Assembly (NCBI RefSeq): GCF_021608135.1
Contig: NZ_JAKIHL010000002.1
Span: 1-64,000 of the forward strand
Source of the DNA: Microaerobacter geothermalis
GTDB taxonomy: Bacteria > Bacillota > Bacilli > DSM-22679
DNA: 64,000 bases
Direction of reading: 5' to 3'
The translations under genes were made by a program, and so were the position numbers. Positions within the stretch are counted from its first letter, which is position 1. Each line of letters starts with the position of its first letter. Below are positions 8,829-18,071 of this stretch, piece after piece. A model generated the notes under the pieces. That model was given only the letters and a program-made list of their open reading frames with translations, was not told the origin of the DNA and did not search any database.

Positions 8829-10649
8829 TCAGTCATTTCTTTCATGTAAAACATTATTGTGGAATTCCAGCAAAATGCGAACCATTTCCTCATGGCTGAA
8901 TGTTTGTGGAAAGTTTCCCCATTGGTATTTGGTCCTTGGGTCAAAGTGTTCTGCCATAAGATTAAGTTCGGTAGAACAATCGATGCAGATTTGAATCAAT
9001 TGAGCTGCCCTTTCTCTGTTTCCCGCCTGCAAATAGTATCTCGCCAGCCAAAGGGTCGGCAAGTAAAACGGTACCTTGGCGTAATCATAGCGGGCAATTC
9101 CTCCCCACATATTAAGTCCGCCGACGGAGTCAAAGGGAAGGTTTGAAAAAGGAGATGCCGTAGAGTATTCTTTTATCCTAACATCTGGTAATCGATGGGG
9201 TGATTCCATTCGCGCAACCGTTTTTATCATTCGTTCGTCAGAAGGATCAACAATTCCGTAAAAACTTAACGCAAGAACGGAAATATCCAATGGAGCATCC
9301 TTGCTGTAAGATTGGAAAAAAGCGGCTCTCTCTTCATTCCAACCACGAAGCAGGATATCTTCTCTAATCATTTCGGCTTCTTTCATCCATTCAGCAGAAC
9401 GGTCATAATGGCCTAAAAGATTGGCAATTTCGCTCCCACTATGCAAGCATGCATAACACATCACTTTTCCATGAATCCAATGGTCCTTTCGTTCCCTAAT
9501 TTCCCATATGCCATTTTCCTCCAAGTTCCAATGATTCATGATCCACTGACAAGCCTTATCGATTTGATCCCAGTATTGAAGCAAAAATTGAGTATCCTTT
9601 GTATAGATATAGTGAACCCAAACCCCATGAACGATATTTCCGCAGTTATCCAATTGCAGCTGGTTGGCTGCCTGATTACCAAAACGAATAGGAGTTTCTC
9701 CATTGGGTCCTTTTAACTCACTGGAAATTCGTTCCACGGGATTACCACCATCGATTGTATACAAAGGCTGCCTCCAACTCCCATCCTCCTCTTGAAGTTG
9801 AAAAGCAAACTCATAAAACTTTCTAGATTCCTGATGAAATCCGGCCATATCGAAGGCAAGAGCGGTATAATATCCGTCTCTCAGCCAAAGATACCGATAG
9901 TCCCAATTATCTCCCCCGTATGGAATTGCCGGAAAAGAAGAAGTGGGAGCAGCAATGATGGCTCCGCTTTTTTCATAACACATACATTTTAGGACCAACA
10001 AACTTCGGTAATACATCTCTTCCCATTCAGGGCTATTGAACAAGGGAGGAACAGCTTGAGAAATCCATTTGTTCCAAAAGGTGACTTCATCATCTGCTGT
10101 GGTTGTCAGTCCATATCTGGCACCGTTAAGGGCCTCCTCCAAAGTCTTCCCATAACCTAAGGAGATAGTTACATATGCCGGTTTCTTGTCCTGAAGGAGC
10201 AGTAAAAAACCCTCATCTGTTTCGAAATAGATATAGTTATTGTGAGTCTTTTCCCGGGAATGATGGATATCTGACCTGGTTCCAGCCCAGTTTATTTGAA
10301 AAGAGAAGGGTTCGCCATCCCCTATTTCCATTTGTTCGATCTCTATATTTCTTACCAGACAGTTGTGTCCCCATGGCATATAATCCCTGCATGTTACTTT
10401 GTAGCTTGCCGCTTGAATGGTGGTCATAAGGACATTGGTTCTGCCAATGTACTGCTGATCAATCAATTGAATATCCTGATGAAATTGAAGGGAGAAAAAT
10501 CCCCCCTTCTCTTTGTCCAGGGCACGGGCAAAAATTGGGAACCCGTCAAATCGGGGAATACACATCCATTCAATGGAGAGATCAGGATGAATTAAAGCAG
10601 CTGTTTCACCATTCCCCACCAATCCGTAGTAATGATTTCTCTTTTTCAT
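8829..10649 (-). CDS. Glycoside hydrolase family 15 enzyme (glucoamylase-type)
   Basis: Inverting exo-alpha-glucosidase that should release glucose from maltodextrins or a related alpha-glucan. It has no signal peptide and so probably acts in the cytoplasm. The 606 aa have the N-terminal beta-sandwich (YGLVGNGETAALI) and the (alpha/alpha)6 barrel. The GDNWDYRYLWLRDG substrate-site loop is present, with the general acid Glu383 in NGIWEIR and the general base Glu567 in LMAEHFDP followed by GNFPQTFSH. It is the last gene of an operon with a carbohydrate ABC importer, so the importer and the enzyme probably act on the same sugar. A trehalase activity, known for some GH15 members, cannot be excluded. 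Confidence 0.88.
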   Translation of the reverse strand: MKKRNHYYGLVGNGETAALIHPDLSIEWMCIPRFDGFPIFARALDKEKGGFFSLQFHQDIQLIDQQYIGRTNVLMTTIQAASYKVTCRDYMPWGHNCLVRNIEIEQMEIGDGEPFSFQINWAGTRSDIHHSREKTHNNYIYFETDEGFLLLLQDKKPAYVTISLGYGKTLEEALNGARYGLTTTADDEVTFWNKWISQAVPPLFNSPEWEEMYYRSLLVLKCMCYEKSGAIIAAPTSSFPAIPYGGDNWDYRYLWLRDGYYTALAFDMAGFHQESRKFYEFAFQLQEEDGSWRQPLYTIDGGNPVERISSELKGPNGETPIRFGNQAANQLQLDNCGNIVHGVWVHYIYTKDTQFLLQYWDQIDKACQWIMNHWNLEENGIWEIRERKDHWIHGKVMCYACLHSGSEIANLLGHYDRSAEWMKEAEMIREDILLRGWNEERAAFFQSYSKDAPLDISVLALSFYGIVDPSDERMIKTVARMESPHRLPDVRIKEYSTASPFSNLPFDSVGGLNMWGGIARYDYAKVPFYLPTLWLARYYLQAGNRERAAQLIQICIDCSTELNLMAEHFDPRTKYQWGNFPQTFSHEEMVRILLEFHNNVLHERND

Positions 10650-10682
10650 GGAACCTCCTGTAGCGATACGTCGTGCTGTTCT

Positions 10683-11996
10683 TTACTTGCCTCCAGCTTT
10701 TGTCTTGGCTTCAGCAATTTGATTAGCGTATTTGTCAAGAGTAGGTTTTACTTCCGCGCCGTTGATCACCACATCACGGAAGGCATCAAGGATTGCCTTT
10801 TGCACATCATCCCAGTAGCTAACATTTCCTCTGGGCTCAGCTTTTTCCAGTGCATTTTTTACCGCATCAAAATAAGGCTTCTGCCATTCTTCAACTTTTC
10901 CGTATGCATCGCTGCGAACCGCAGGCCAAGCCAGCTTGCTCACCAATATTTCCTGAATATCCTTGGACATCAGGAATTTCGCAAATTCAATAGCCGCTTC
11001 CTTGTTTGGAGAGCCCTTGGGAATACCAATCACTTCTCCTCCCAGTGCATGGGATTCCTTCACCGGGCCAGCCCAGCCGCTGTAAGCCTTGATTTCCTTC
11101 TTTCCTCCATCTTTCACGATAACATTAATTCCAAAGGGCCAGTTTTGTCCGAGATATACCGAATCGGTAGCAATGAACTGATTCATAAAATTCCAATTTG
11201 CTTTTTTGGAATCAGGAGATAAATAGGGCCATAATTCTTGTAAAAATTCAAAGGCCCTTACACTGCCTTCATCATTTAATACATAAGGGTCCCCACCGGC
11301 ACTTTTAATGAAATCAAAGATGTGGAGAACATTGTCTCCTTCAAGATTTCCTTTTATAGCGATTCTTCCAATTCCTTCTTTTTCTTTAAAGAATTTCGCT
11401 TGCTTCAATAGATCATCCCAGGTTTTTGGGGGCTGCAGCCCATACTCGGCATATTTATTTTCATTGTAATAGGCAATCTCCACATTAGGGCGATACGGTA
11501 AAAAGAGCAGTTTGCCATTAAAGGTCCCAGCATCTACCATTCCTTGAATGACGGTTTCGGGAATCTCGGATTGATACGCCGATAAATCCTCCACCAAATC
11601 CCTTGCAACTAAACCGGACAGAGCATTCACATCCTGGGTGATCAAATCAATTTCCACTTTGTTTGCTTTGATTTGGGCTTCCAGTTTATTAGCTACGTCT
11701 CCCGCCTCAACCTGAATCGCTTCTACTTTAATTCCCGTTTTACTCTCAAACGCAGGGAGAACATCGTTTCTCATCACTTCCCATTCATTCTCACCTAAGC
11801 CCATCAGTACTCTTATCGTTTTTGTCTCACTTTTTTGAGATTCACTCTTCTGTTCACCAAGAGTTGCATTATTGGATGCTGACCCCTGATCTTCTGTCTT
11901 ACCGCAGCCTGCCAGAAGAAGTGAAGCAACTAGGAGCAAGGAAAAAAGGATGACCGTTCCTTTTTTCCAGGATCTCCAATTTTCTTTTCTCATCAT
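10683..11996 (-). CDS. Carbohydrate ABC transporter substrate-binding lipoprotein
   Basis: Family 1 extracellular solute-binding protein (MalE-like), 437 aa. A signal peptide ends in the lipobox LLAGC (Cys31), followed by a Ser/Asn/Gln linker and the binding lobes (GKLLFLPYRPNVEIAYYNEN). It captures the sugar outside the membrane for the two permeases encoded upstream. No ATPase gene is present, so a shared MsmX-type ATPase elsewhere must be assumed. Its place downstream of the permease genes is less common than upstream, and a 337-bp spacer with a stem-loop separates it from them. Confidence 0.9.
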   Translation of the reverse strand: MMRKENWRSWKKGTVILFSLLLVASLLLAGCGKTEDQGSASNNATLGEQKSESQKSETKTIRVLMGLGENEWEVMRNDVLPAFESKTGIKVEAIQVEAGDVANKLEAQIKANKVEIDLITQDVNALSGLVARDLVEDLSAYQSEIPETVIQGMVDAGTFNGKLLFLPYRPNVEIAYYNENKYAEYGLQPPKTWDDLLKQAKFFKEKEGIGRIAIKGNLEGDNVLHIFDFIKSAGGDPYVLNDEGSVRAFEFLQELWPYLSPDSKKANWNFMNQFIATDSVYLGQNWPFGINVIVKDGGKKEIKAYSGWAGPVKESHALGGEVIGIPKGSPNKEAAIEFAKFLMSKDIQEILVSKLAWPAVRSDAYGKVEEWQKPYFDAVKNALEKAEPRGNVSYWDDVQKAILDAFRDVVINGAEVKPTLDKYANQIAEAKTKAGGK

Positions 11997-12333
11997 TTCT
12001 ACAACCCCCTAAAAGATTTTATCTTTCATTGAAACTTTTCTTATCTTCAAATACACTAGTAAGTAGCTTTCCTCTTTGTTTCCTGACGGAGAGGACACTC
12101 TGGGAGTAGCTGGTCCCTAATCCTCTACTCCCATTTCATTAATTTCTTTTCCTTTTTCATATGACTTGTTCTTCATATAACCTTAATGATTACACCCCCT
12201 TTTCGCACAGAACATATTTTTTTGATCAAGGTACATGAACTAACAACTTATCCCCCCTTAACTTAGCCAATGTTCAAAAGGTCCCTTGTTATTCTACTTT
12301 TTGAACAGGTTCCTTTTGTTATCATTCAACTCC
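11997..12333. other. Intercistronic spacer inside the sugar transporter operon
   Basis: No gene is recognisable. It contains the 9-bp stem-loop described separately, and possibly a second promoter for the binding-protein gene. Such a spacer often lets the binding protein be made in excess over the permeases. Confidence 0.5.
12101..12133 (-). other. Intercistronic stem-loop between permease and binding-protein genes
   Basis: TGGGAGTAG (12101-12109) and CTACTCCCA (12125-12133) form a perfect 9-bp stem with a 15-nt loop and no T-tract on the minus strand. It therefore looks like an RNA processing or stabilising hairpin rather than a terminator. Confidence 0.6.
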
Positions 12334-13173
12334 CTATCCCTTGACCGCCCCTGAGAGGTATCCGGATTTGAGATATCTCTGAAGGATAAAGGTGATAAGG
12401 ATGACTGGTATCGTAAGAATCGTAGAATAGGCTGCAGATTGGAACCAATCCCCCCTGGACACGTAATAATAGGTTTGAAGAGGCAGTGTTCGATCCGTTA
12501 GGGTCAAATAAATGGCGTATGTGAATTCATTCCAGGAGTTTAGCCAAATAAACATGGCCCCTACAGCAATTCCTGGCAATGCCAAGGGAAATACCACTTT
12601 TACCAATGACTGAAACCGGGTTGCTCCATCGACAGTGGCTGCCTTTTCCAAATCCTGCGGAATTGTATCAAAGGTCCCAACCAGAATCCAAGCCAAAAAT
12701 GGAAGGTTGGGAATGAGATGGGCAAGAATCAGCCCGATATTGGTGTCCAATAAATTAAATTTGATAAAGTTGACGGCAATAGGCAGGGCAATTCCTACAT
12801 CGGGAAACATTCGGGTAAAAAGAAGACTTAAAATGATACCATATTTCCAGCCCTTCGGTAATCTGGAAATAACATAAGCAGCCGGAGCGGCTATTAAAAT
12901 AGCAAGAAAAGTGGTTCCAGTAGCCACCACTAAACTCTTAAATAATGGCTCCCACAGGTTTCCCGATTGGAATACTTTCATCCAATGGGAAAAATTAAAT
13001 TGATGGATCCAAAACGTTGGGTGCTGCGTCAAAACTTCTGATGGCTCAGCGACAGAAACCTTGAACATAATATATACCGGGATGATCGTCACAAAGGAAA
13101 ATAGCAGAAGGAACGGAATGGATGCTGCTTTGGCCAGACGTCCAACCCAATCACTTTTCGCAAGCCGGTTCAA
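12334..13173 (-). CDS. Carbohydrate ABC transporter permease (MalG-like)
   Basis: Inner membrane subunit of 279 aa with six predicted spans. The coupling loop carries the EAA-type motif EKAATVDGATRFQSLVKVVFPLALPG, which contacts the ATPase. The C-terminal NSWNEFTYAIYLT region is typical of MalG homologues. The gene starts 3 bp after the preceding permease gene, so the two are translated together and should form a heterodimer. Confidence 0.92.
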   Translation of the reverse strand: MNRLAKSDWVGRLAKAASIPFLLLFSFVTIIPVYIMFKVSVAEPSEVLTQHPTFWIHQFNFSHWMKVFQSGNLWEPLFKSLVVATGTTFLAILIAAPAAYVISRLPKGWKYGIILSLLFTRMFPDVGIALPIAVNFIKFNLLDTNIGLILAHLIPNLPFLAWILVGTFDTIPQDLEKAATVDGATRFQSLVKVVFPLALPGIAVGAMFIWLNSWNEFTYAIYLTLTDRTLPLQTYYYVSRGDWFQSAAYSTILTIPVILITFILQRYLKSGYLSGAVKG

Positions 13174-13176
13174 TGA

Positions 13177-14031
13177 TTACACCCCCTTTTCCTTTTTTTC
13201 TACCAGAAACAAATATAATGTAATAAACAGAATAATGATGAATAAAAGAATGGTAGCTGCTGCTCCCGAAGTATTTAAATTGTTGTAGCGATTGTATTCA
13301 ACATATGCATATGTTGCCAATACCGGAGTGTTTTGACCGGCTAAGACGAGGGGCAGCTCAAAAATTCGAAAGGAATCGATCGCCCGCAAAATAAGAGCCA
13401 TGGTAATAGAAGGCTTCAAAAGGGGCAACGTCACATTCCAGAGGTTTTGCCAACTGGACGCCCCATCAATGGAAGAGGCCTCATAAATTTCTTCAGGAAT
13501 GCTTTCCAAACCAGCCAGCAAAATAAGAATGACCAGGGGAAGGACTTTCCACATGTCAGCAAACACAACCATCATAATGGTCCTGATCCCTCCTGAGGCC
13601 CAATCAATTGGAATGTCAATCCACCCCAAGCGAAACAGGAATTCATTTAAATATCCCGATGTGGCAAAAATGTACAGCAGGGTAACACCAGATACAAGGG
13701 TGGGAACACCCATGGGTATTAATAAAATCGTTCGAAAAAAACCCCGCCCGAAGAAAGAACGTTTTAAGATCAGGGCAATGATGAAGGCGATCAACAACTG
13801 CAGAGTTAAACCAATCAACGTAATCAAAACCGTATTGATTAACGCCTGCAAAAATTCCGGTCTTCCAAAAATATATTGATAGTTTATAAAAGAAGGAAAG
13901 CTGCCTGTATCAGGATTCTTTAAACTCAGGTAAATCGTTTGAAAAATAGGAATAAGAGTAAATCCGAATATATAAACCGCCAGGGGTAAGGCCATGGCCA
14001 ATTCAAGACGATATCTCTTAAGCGAAGTCAT
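13177..14031 (-). CDS. Carbohydrate ABC transporter permease (MalF-like)
   Basis: Membrane subunit of 284 aa with about six spans. The EAA loop is EEIYEASSIDGASSWQNLWNVTLPLL. It starts at an ATG preceded by AAGGAGG. This is the first gene of the transport operon; a perfect palindromic operator lies 32 bp upstream, so the LacI-type regulator just upstream probably controls it. Confidence 0.92.
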   Translation of the reverse strand: MTSLKRYRLELAMALPLAVYIFGFTLIPIFQTIYLSLKNPDTGSFPSFINYQYIFGRPEFLQALINTVLITLIGLTLQLLIAFIIALILKRSFFGRGFFRTILLIPMGVPTLVSGVTLLYIFATSGYLNEFLFRLGWIDIPIDWASGGIRTIMMVVFADMWKVLPLVILILLAGLESIPEEIYEASSIDGASSWQNLWNVTLPLLKPSITMALILRAIDSFRIFELPLVLAGQNTPVLATYAYVEYNRYNNLNTSGAAATILLFIIILFITLYLFLVEKKEKGV

Positions 14032-14062
14032 ATGAAAATACCTCCTTTCTTAAGTCCGACTT

Positions 14063-14080
14063 AATGTAAACGTTTACATT
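14063..14080. promoter_or_regulatory. Palindromic LacI-family operator before the transporter operon
   Basis: AATGTAAACGTTTACATT is a perfect 18-bp palindrome with the central CG typical of LacI-family operators. On the minus strand it sits between TTGTAC and CATTAA, so binding would cover a plausible promoter. The sequence also satisfies the CcpA cre consensus, so catabolite repression is an alternative or additional use. Confidence 0.85.
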
Positions 14081-14176
14081 GTCTGTACAATTCATTCCTT
14101 GTTAAACATACTGCTTCACGCATAACTTATAGTGATCATCTATTAAAATATATCATTAGCTATGGCTAACGCGTGC

Positions 14177-15181
14177 TCAGATAAAGGAAACCGTTTTGCG
14201 CTCAACAATGGTATGGGGTAGGAATATTTGCTGAGGAAGCTTATTTGGATCGTCAATGGATTCTACCAACAGCTCGACCCCTCTTCTTCCCAATTGATGA
14301 AGGGGTTGGGCCACGGTTGTCAGTCCTGGAAATGACATTTGAGCGATTTTTACGTTATCAAAACCCAACACAGAAATATCCTCAGGGACCCTCTTATTTA
14401 AATGTTGAATCGCCGCCATTGCTCCAATTGCCATTTCGTCGCTGGCAGCAAAAACAGCGGTCATCGTCGGATTTAAGAGGATTAGTTTTTTCATGCTTTC
14501 CAATCCTCCTTCATATCTGTAATTTCCAGTAACAACCAAATCTTGTGAAAAAGGAATCCCATGGTCAGCAATAGCCTGTTTATAACCTTCATAACGAGGG
14601 AGACCAGCAATGGGGTCGTCAAAGGACCCGCTAATCATGCCAATCTGAGTATGTCCTTTGGAAATCAAATAGCTGACACCATCGTAGGCCGCTTGATAAT
14701 CATCCACCTTAACAGAAGAAAAAGTTCCTTCTTCGTCAGAAGTAGAAATCAGAACAACCGGAACTCCCAGGGAAATAAATGAAGCTCGATATTCTTCGGT
14801 CACAGGTTCACTAGTAAATATGACACCATCCACCTGCTTCTCTTTAAGGAATTTAATATACTTCAGCATTCTATCCTTACTCATATCCGTATTGCAAATA
14901 ATCACATTTATGCCAAATTGATGGGCCGCATCTTCCATTCCTTTAAACACTTCCGAGAAAAAGAAATTGGATACATCAGGAATCAACACGCCAATGGTAT
15001 TGGTTTTTCGATTGACCAAGCCTCTGGCAAGGGCATTTGGTTCATATCCCAATTCTCTTATGGCTCGATGAACCAGTCGCTTGGTCTCTTCCGTTACCAA
15101 CGGACTGTTATTAATGACTCTGGATACGGTTGCAATAGATACATTGGCAAGTTTGGCTACGTCTTTAATGGTTGGTTTCAC
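14177..15181 (-). CDS. LacI-family transcriptional regulator of the sugar operon
   Basis: DNA-binding repressor of 334 aa. The N-terminal helix-turn-helix and hinge helix are IKDVAKLANVSIATVSRVIN and PNALARGLVNRKT. A periplasmic-binding-protein-like sugar sensor domain follows (VLGFDNVKIAQMSFPGLTTV). I prefer the GTG start at 15181, giving MKPTIKDVAK as in most family members, because GGAG lies at the right distance; the ATG at 15196 is an alternative. It is next to the transporter genes and has matching palindromes before itself and before them, which implies control of the operon and of its own synthesis. Confidence 0.92.
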   Translation of the reverse strand: MKPTIKDVAKLANVSIATVSRVINNSPLVTEETKRLVHRAIRELGYEPNALARGLVNRKTNTIGVLIPDVSNFFFSEVFKGMEDAAHQFGINVIICNTDMSKDRMLKYIKFLKEKQVDGVIFTSEPVTEEYRASFISLGVPVVLISTSDEEGTFSSVKVDDYQAAYDGVSYLISKGHTQIGMISGSFDDPIAGLPRYEGYKQAIADHGIPFSQDLVVTGNYRYEGGLESMKKLILLNPTMTAVFAASDEMAIGAMAAIQHLNKRVPEDISVLGFDNVKIAQMSFPGLTTVAQPLHQLGRRGVELLVESIDDPNKLPQQIFLPHTIVERKTVSFI

Positions 15182-15253
15182 AAGGGTCAACTCCATCTGA
15201 GCTATAGATTCGAAACTAACGATTCATGTGAATAGTCAAAATATTTATACAAT

Positions 15254-15269
15254 ATGTAAACGTTTACAT
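15254..15269. promoter_or_regulatory. Palindromic operator before the lacI-type gene
   Basis: ATGTAAACGTTTACAT repeats the 14-bp core found before the transporter operon. On the minus strand it overlaps the TATAAT that could serve as the -10 of the regulator gene, suggesting autorepression. It also fits a cre site. Confidence 0.82.
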
Positions 15270-15336
15270 TATACTTTCATCCTACCCTCCGATAGAATGA
15301 ATTGTCAATACTTTTTTTAGAAATTTTCATATTTTT

Positions 15337-15390
15337 GCCCTCAATCCATCTTGGAAATACCCCAGATGTGATTGAGGGCTCCGTCCATAA
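15337..15390 (-). repeat. Dispersed hairpin repeat, deleted copy H (end plus core)
   Basis: Read on the minus strand, the terminal motif TTATGGACGG is joined directly to the family core: AGCCCTCAATC, CATCTGGGGTATTTCC, AAGATGG, GATTGAGGGC. The intervening arm is gone. The core forms a 10-bp stem (15337-15346 with 15370-15379) with an inner CATC/GATG pair. There is no T-tract, so it is not an ordinary terminator, although it lies just downstream of ppdK. Confidence 0.7.
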
Positions 15391-15419
15391 GCGGTTCGGT
15401 TTTATCAATGATTACTATT

Positions 15420-18065
15420 TTAACCGTTCTTTAAAGTAGCCTGGGCAGCAGCCAATCGGGCTAAAGGAACGCGGAATGGGGAACAACTTACATAGTTAAG
15501 CCCAGCCCGATAGCAGAAATCAATGGACTCTTTTTCACCGCCATGTTCACCGCAAATCCCGGTCTTTAAATCAGGCTTTGCGGACCGCCCCAACTGGACT
15601 CCCATTTCCACCAATTTTCCTACACCCCGTTGATCTAAGGAAGCAAAAGGATTCTCAGGCAAGATCTTATGATCAATATAATGATGGAGGAACTTCCCTT
15701 CTGCATCATCACGGCTAAAGCCAAAGGTGGTTTGGGTCAAATCATTGGTGCCAAAGGAGAAGAAATCCGCTTCTTCGGCAATTTCATCGGCCGTTAACGC
15801 TGCCCTTGGAACCTCAATCATCGTTCCGATTGTAAAAGTAACAGCCATTCCCGTTTCTTGCCCGATTCTTTCAGCTGTCTCTTCCACGACCCTCCGCATT
15901 AGCTTTAATTCATTGACATGTCCCACTAATGGAATCATGATTTCAGGCTCGACAGAAATTCCTTCCTGCATCAGCTGGATGGCAGCTTTAAATATGGCTT
16001 CTACCTGCATGGCATAGATTTCCGGGAATACAATCCCTAAGCGGCAACCCCGATGACCCAGCATGGGGTTAAATTCATGAAGTTTTCTCACCTTGCGAAG
16101 AAGAGATTCTTTTTCATATCTTTCAGCAGGGTCCGCATCAGGACTCATCTGAAGCTTGGTCACCTCAACAATCAGTTCCTCCAGGTTTGGCAGAAACTCA
16201 TGTAACGGAGGGTCCAGCAAACGAATGGTTACCGGATAACCGGCCATTTCTTTCAGGATGCCATAAAAATCCCCCTGCTGCATGGGAAGCAGTTTGTTTA
16301 ATGCTTCCAAGCGTTCCTCAAATGTTTCGGCAAGAATCATCTCTTGAACGATAGGAACCCGTTCAGCCGCCATAAACATATGTTCTGTTCGGCATAGACC
16401 AATCCCTTCGGCACCAAATTCCCTTGACTTCTTGGCATCTTCAGGATTATCTGCATTGGCTCGAACAGAAATTTTACGAACCTCGTCTGCCCATTGCAGA
16501 AGTTTTTGAAATTCATCAGATAGCACCGGATCAATAAGGGCAACCTCTCCCAGCATGATGGCACCGGTTCCACCATCCATGGAAATCAGATCCCCTTCAC
16601 GGATAACGGTGTTATTGATGGACGCTGTTTTCACCTTTACATCAATTTTTAGCTCCTCACAGCCGCAAATACAAGGCTTACCCATTCCCCGGGCAACTAC
16701 AGCGGCATGGGAAGTCATCCCTCCCCGGCTGGTAATGATTCCCTGGGAAGCCACAATTCCATGGATATCTTCTGGAGTCGTTTCCGGTCGAACAAGAATC
16801 ACCTTTTCTCCTTCTTTGCTCCATTTTTCTGCCTCGTCGGCATCAAAAACAACCTTACCTGAAGCAGCACCCGGAGATGCGGGAAGGCCTTTGGCCACCA
16901 CCTGTAATGTGGTGTCGGGATCCACTCGACGATGCAAAATCTGGTTCAGTTGATCAGGATCAACCCGCAGTAAGGCGGTTTCTTTATTGATCAACCCTTC
17001 CTCAACCAGGTCCACGGCTATTTTTATCGCTGCATGGGCCGTTCTTTTCCCGGTTCTGGTTTGCAGCATGAATAGTTTCCCGCGCTCTACAGTAAATTCG
17101 ATATCCTGCATATCTTTATAATGATTTTCCAACTGATGGCAAATTTGCTCAAATTGTCGATATACGTCAGGCATTTCTTCCTTTAAACGATGGATCGGCT
17201 GCGGGGTTCGAATCCCAGCCACCACATCTTCACCCTGGGCATTGATGAGGTACTCACCGTATAGGACTTTTTCCCCTGTAGATGGATTTCGGGTAAAAGC
17301 CACTCCTGTCCCTGAATCATCACCCATGTTGCCAAATACCATCATTTGAACATTTACTGCCGTCCCCAAATCATCCGGGATCTTATGAATCTTGCGGTAT
17401 ATGACGGCTCTTTGATTGTTCCAGGAATCAAAAACCGACTGGATCGCCCAATTCAGTTGATCAGCAGGATTCTGGGGAAAAGGATTTCTGGTCTTCTGTT
17501 GAACCAGCTCCTTATATTTTTCAATCACTCTTTGCCAATCTTCCGAGGTTAATTCGGTATCCAACCGATAGCTTTTTTCATTCTTCATGTCATCAATGAT
17601 TTGCTCAAAATAGAAATGGTCTATCCCTAAAACCACGTCACTAAACATTTGAATAAACCTCCGGTAGCAGTCATAGGCAAACCTCGGATTTTCGGTCAGT
17701 TCTGCCAATCCCTTTACCGTATCATCGTTTAGTCCCAAATTTAGAATGGTATCCATCATACCGGGCATGGAAATAACCGACCCTGAGCGAACGGAAACTA
17801 GAAGGGGATCTGAAGCATCTCCTAATTTCTTTCCTGTCATCTGTTCCAGCTGCTTCAGAGCCTGTATCGTTTGATCCTTCATTTCTTCAGTCATTTGTTT
17901 TCCAGCCTGATAGTAGGCATTACAAGCTTCCGTACTGATCGTAAAACCAGGAGGAACAGGCAGGCCAACCTTCGTCATTTCTGCCAGATTGGCACCTTTT
18001 CCTCCCAAGACCGACTTCATTTCCCCAGAGCCTTCCTGAAACAAATATACATATTTCACACTCAA
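15420..18065 (-). CDS. ppdK: Pyruvate, phosphate dikinase
   Basis: Interconverts pyruvate, ATP and phosphate with phosphoenolpyruvate, AMP and diphosphate, in gluconeogenesis or PPi-linked glycolysis. Its 881 aa have the N-terminal nucleotide-binding domain (GGKGANLAEM), the swivelling phospho-His domain (GGMTSHAAVVARGMGKPC) and a C-terminal TIM barrel ending in the catalytic-Cys motif NYVSCSPFRVP. The start codon is TTG at 18065, behind AGAGGGGG. The gene lies 6 bp after yqfL, which encodes a regulator of this enzyme, so the pair is a functional unit. Bacillus subtilis has yqfL but no ppdK. Confidence 0.97.
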   Translation of the reverse strand: MSVKYVYLFQEGSGEMKSVLGGKGANLAEMTKVGLPVPPGFTISTEACNAYYQAGKQMTEEMKDQTIQALKQLEQMTGKKLGDASDPLLVSVRSGSVISMPGMMDTILNLGLNDDTVKGLAELTENPRFAYDCYRRFIQMFSDVVLGIDHFYFEQIIDDMKNEKSYRLDTELTSEDWQRVIEKYKELVQQKTRNPFPQNPADQLNWAIQSVFDSWNNQRAVIYRKIHKIPDDLGTAVNVQMMVFGNMGDDSGTGVAFTRNPSTGEKVLYGEYLINAQGEDVVAGIRTPQPIHRLKEEMPDVYRQFEQICHQLENHYKDMQDIEFTVERGKLFMLQTRTGKRTAHAAIKIAVDLVEEGLINKETALLRVDPDQLNQILHRRVDPDTTLQVVAKGLPASPGAASGKVVFDADEAEKWSKEGEKVILVRPETTPEDIHGIVASQGIITSRGGMTSHAAVVARGMGKPCICGCEELKIDVKVKTASINNTVIREGDLISMDGGTGAIMLGEVALIDPVLSDEFQKLLQWADEVRKISVRANADNPEDAKKSREFGAEGIGLCRTEHMFMAAERVPIVQEMILAETFEERLEALNKLLPMQQGDFYGILKEMAGYPVTIRLLDPPLHEFLPNLEELIVEVTKLQMSPDADPAERYEKESLLRKVRKLHEFNPMLGHRGCRLGIVFPEIYAMQVEAIFKAAIQLMQEGISVEPEIMIPLVGHVNELKLMRRVVEETAERIGQETGMAVTFTIGTMIEVPRAALTADEIAEEADFFSFGTNDLTQTTFGFSRDDAEGKFLHHYIDHKILPENPFASLDQRGVGKLVEMGVQLGRSAKPDLKTGICGEHGGEKESIDFCYRAGLNYVSCSPFRVPLARLAAAQATLKNG

Positions 18066-18071
18066 ACGAAG

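Noticed and set aside
13499-13879. A plus-strand reading frame of 126 codons opposite the MalF-like permease gene
   Set aside because: A shadow frame: the minus strand encodes a clear ABC permease with family motifs, and the plus frame has no ribosome site or recognisable domain.
15337-15379. Rho-independent terminator for ppdK
   Set aside because: The hairpin is strong, but neither strand has a T-tract after it, and its loop is the core of the dispersed repeat. I classify it as a repeat derivative.
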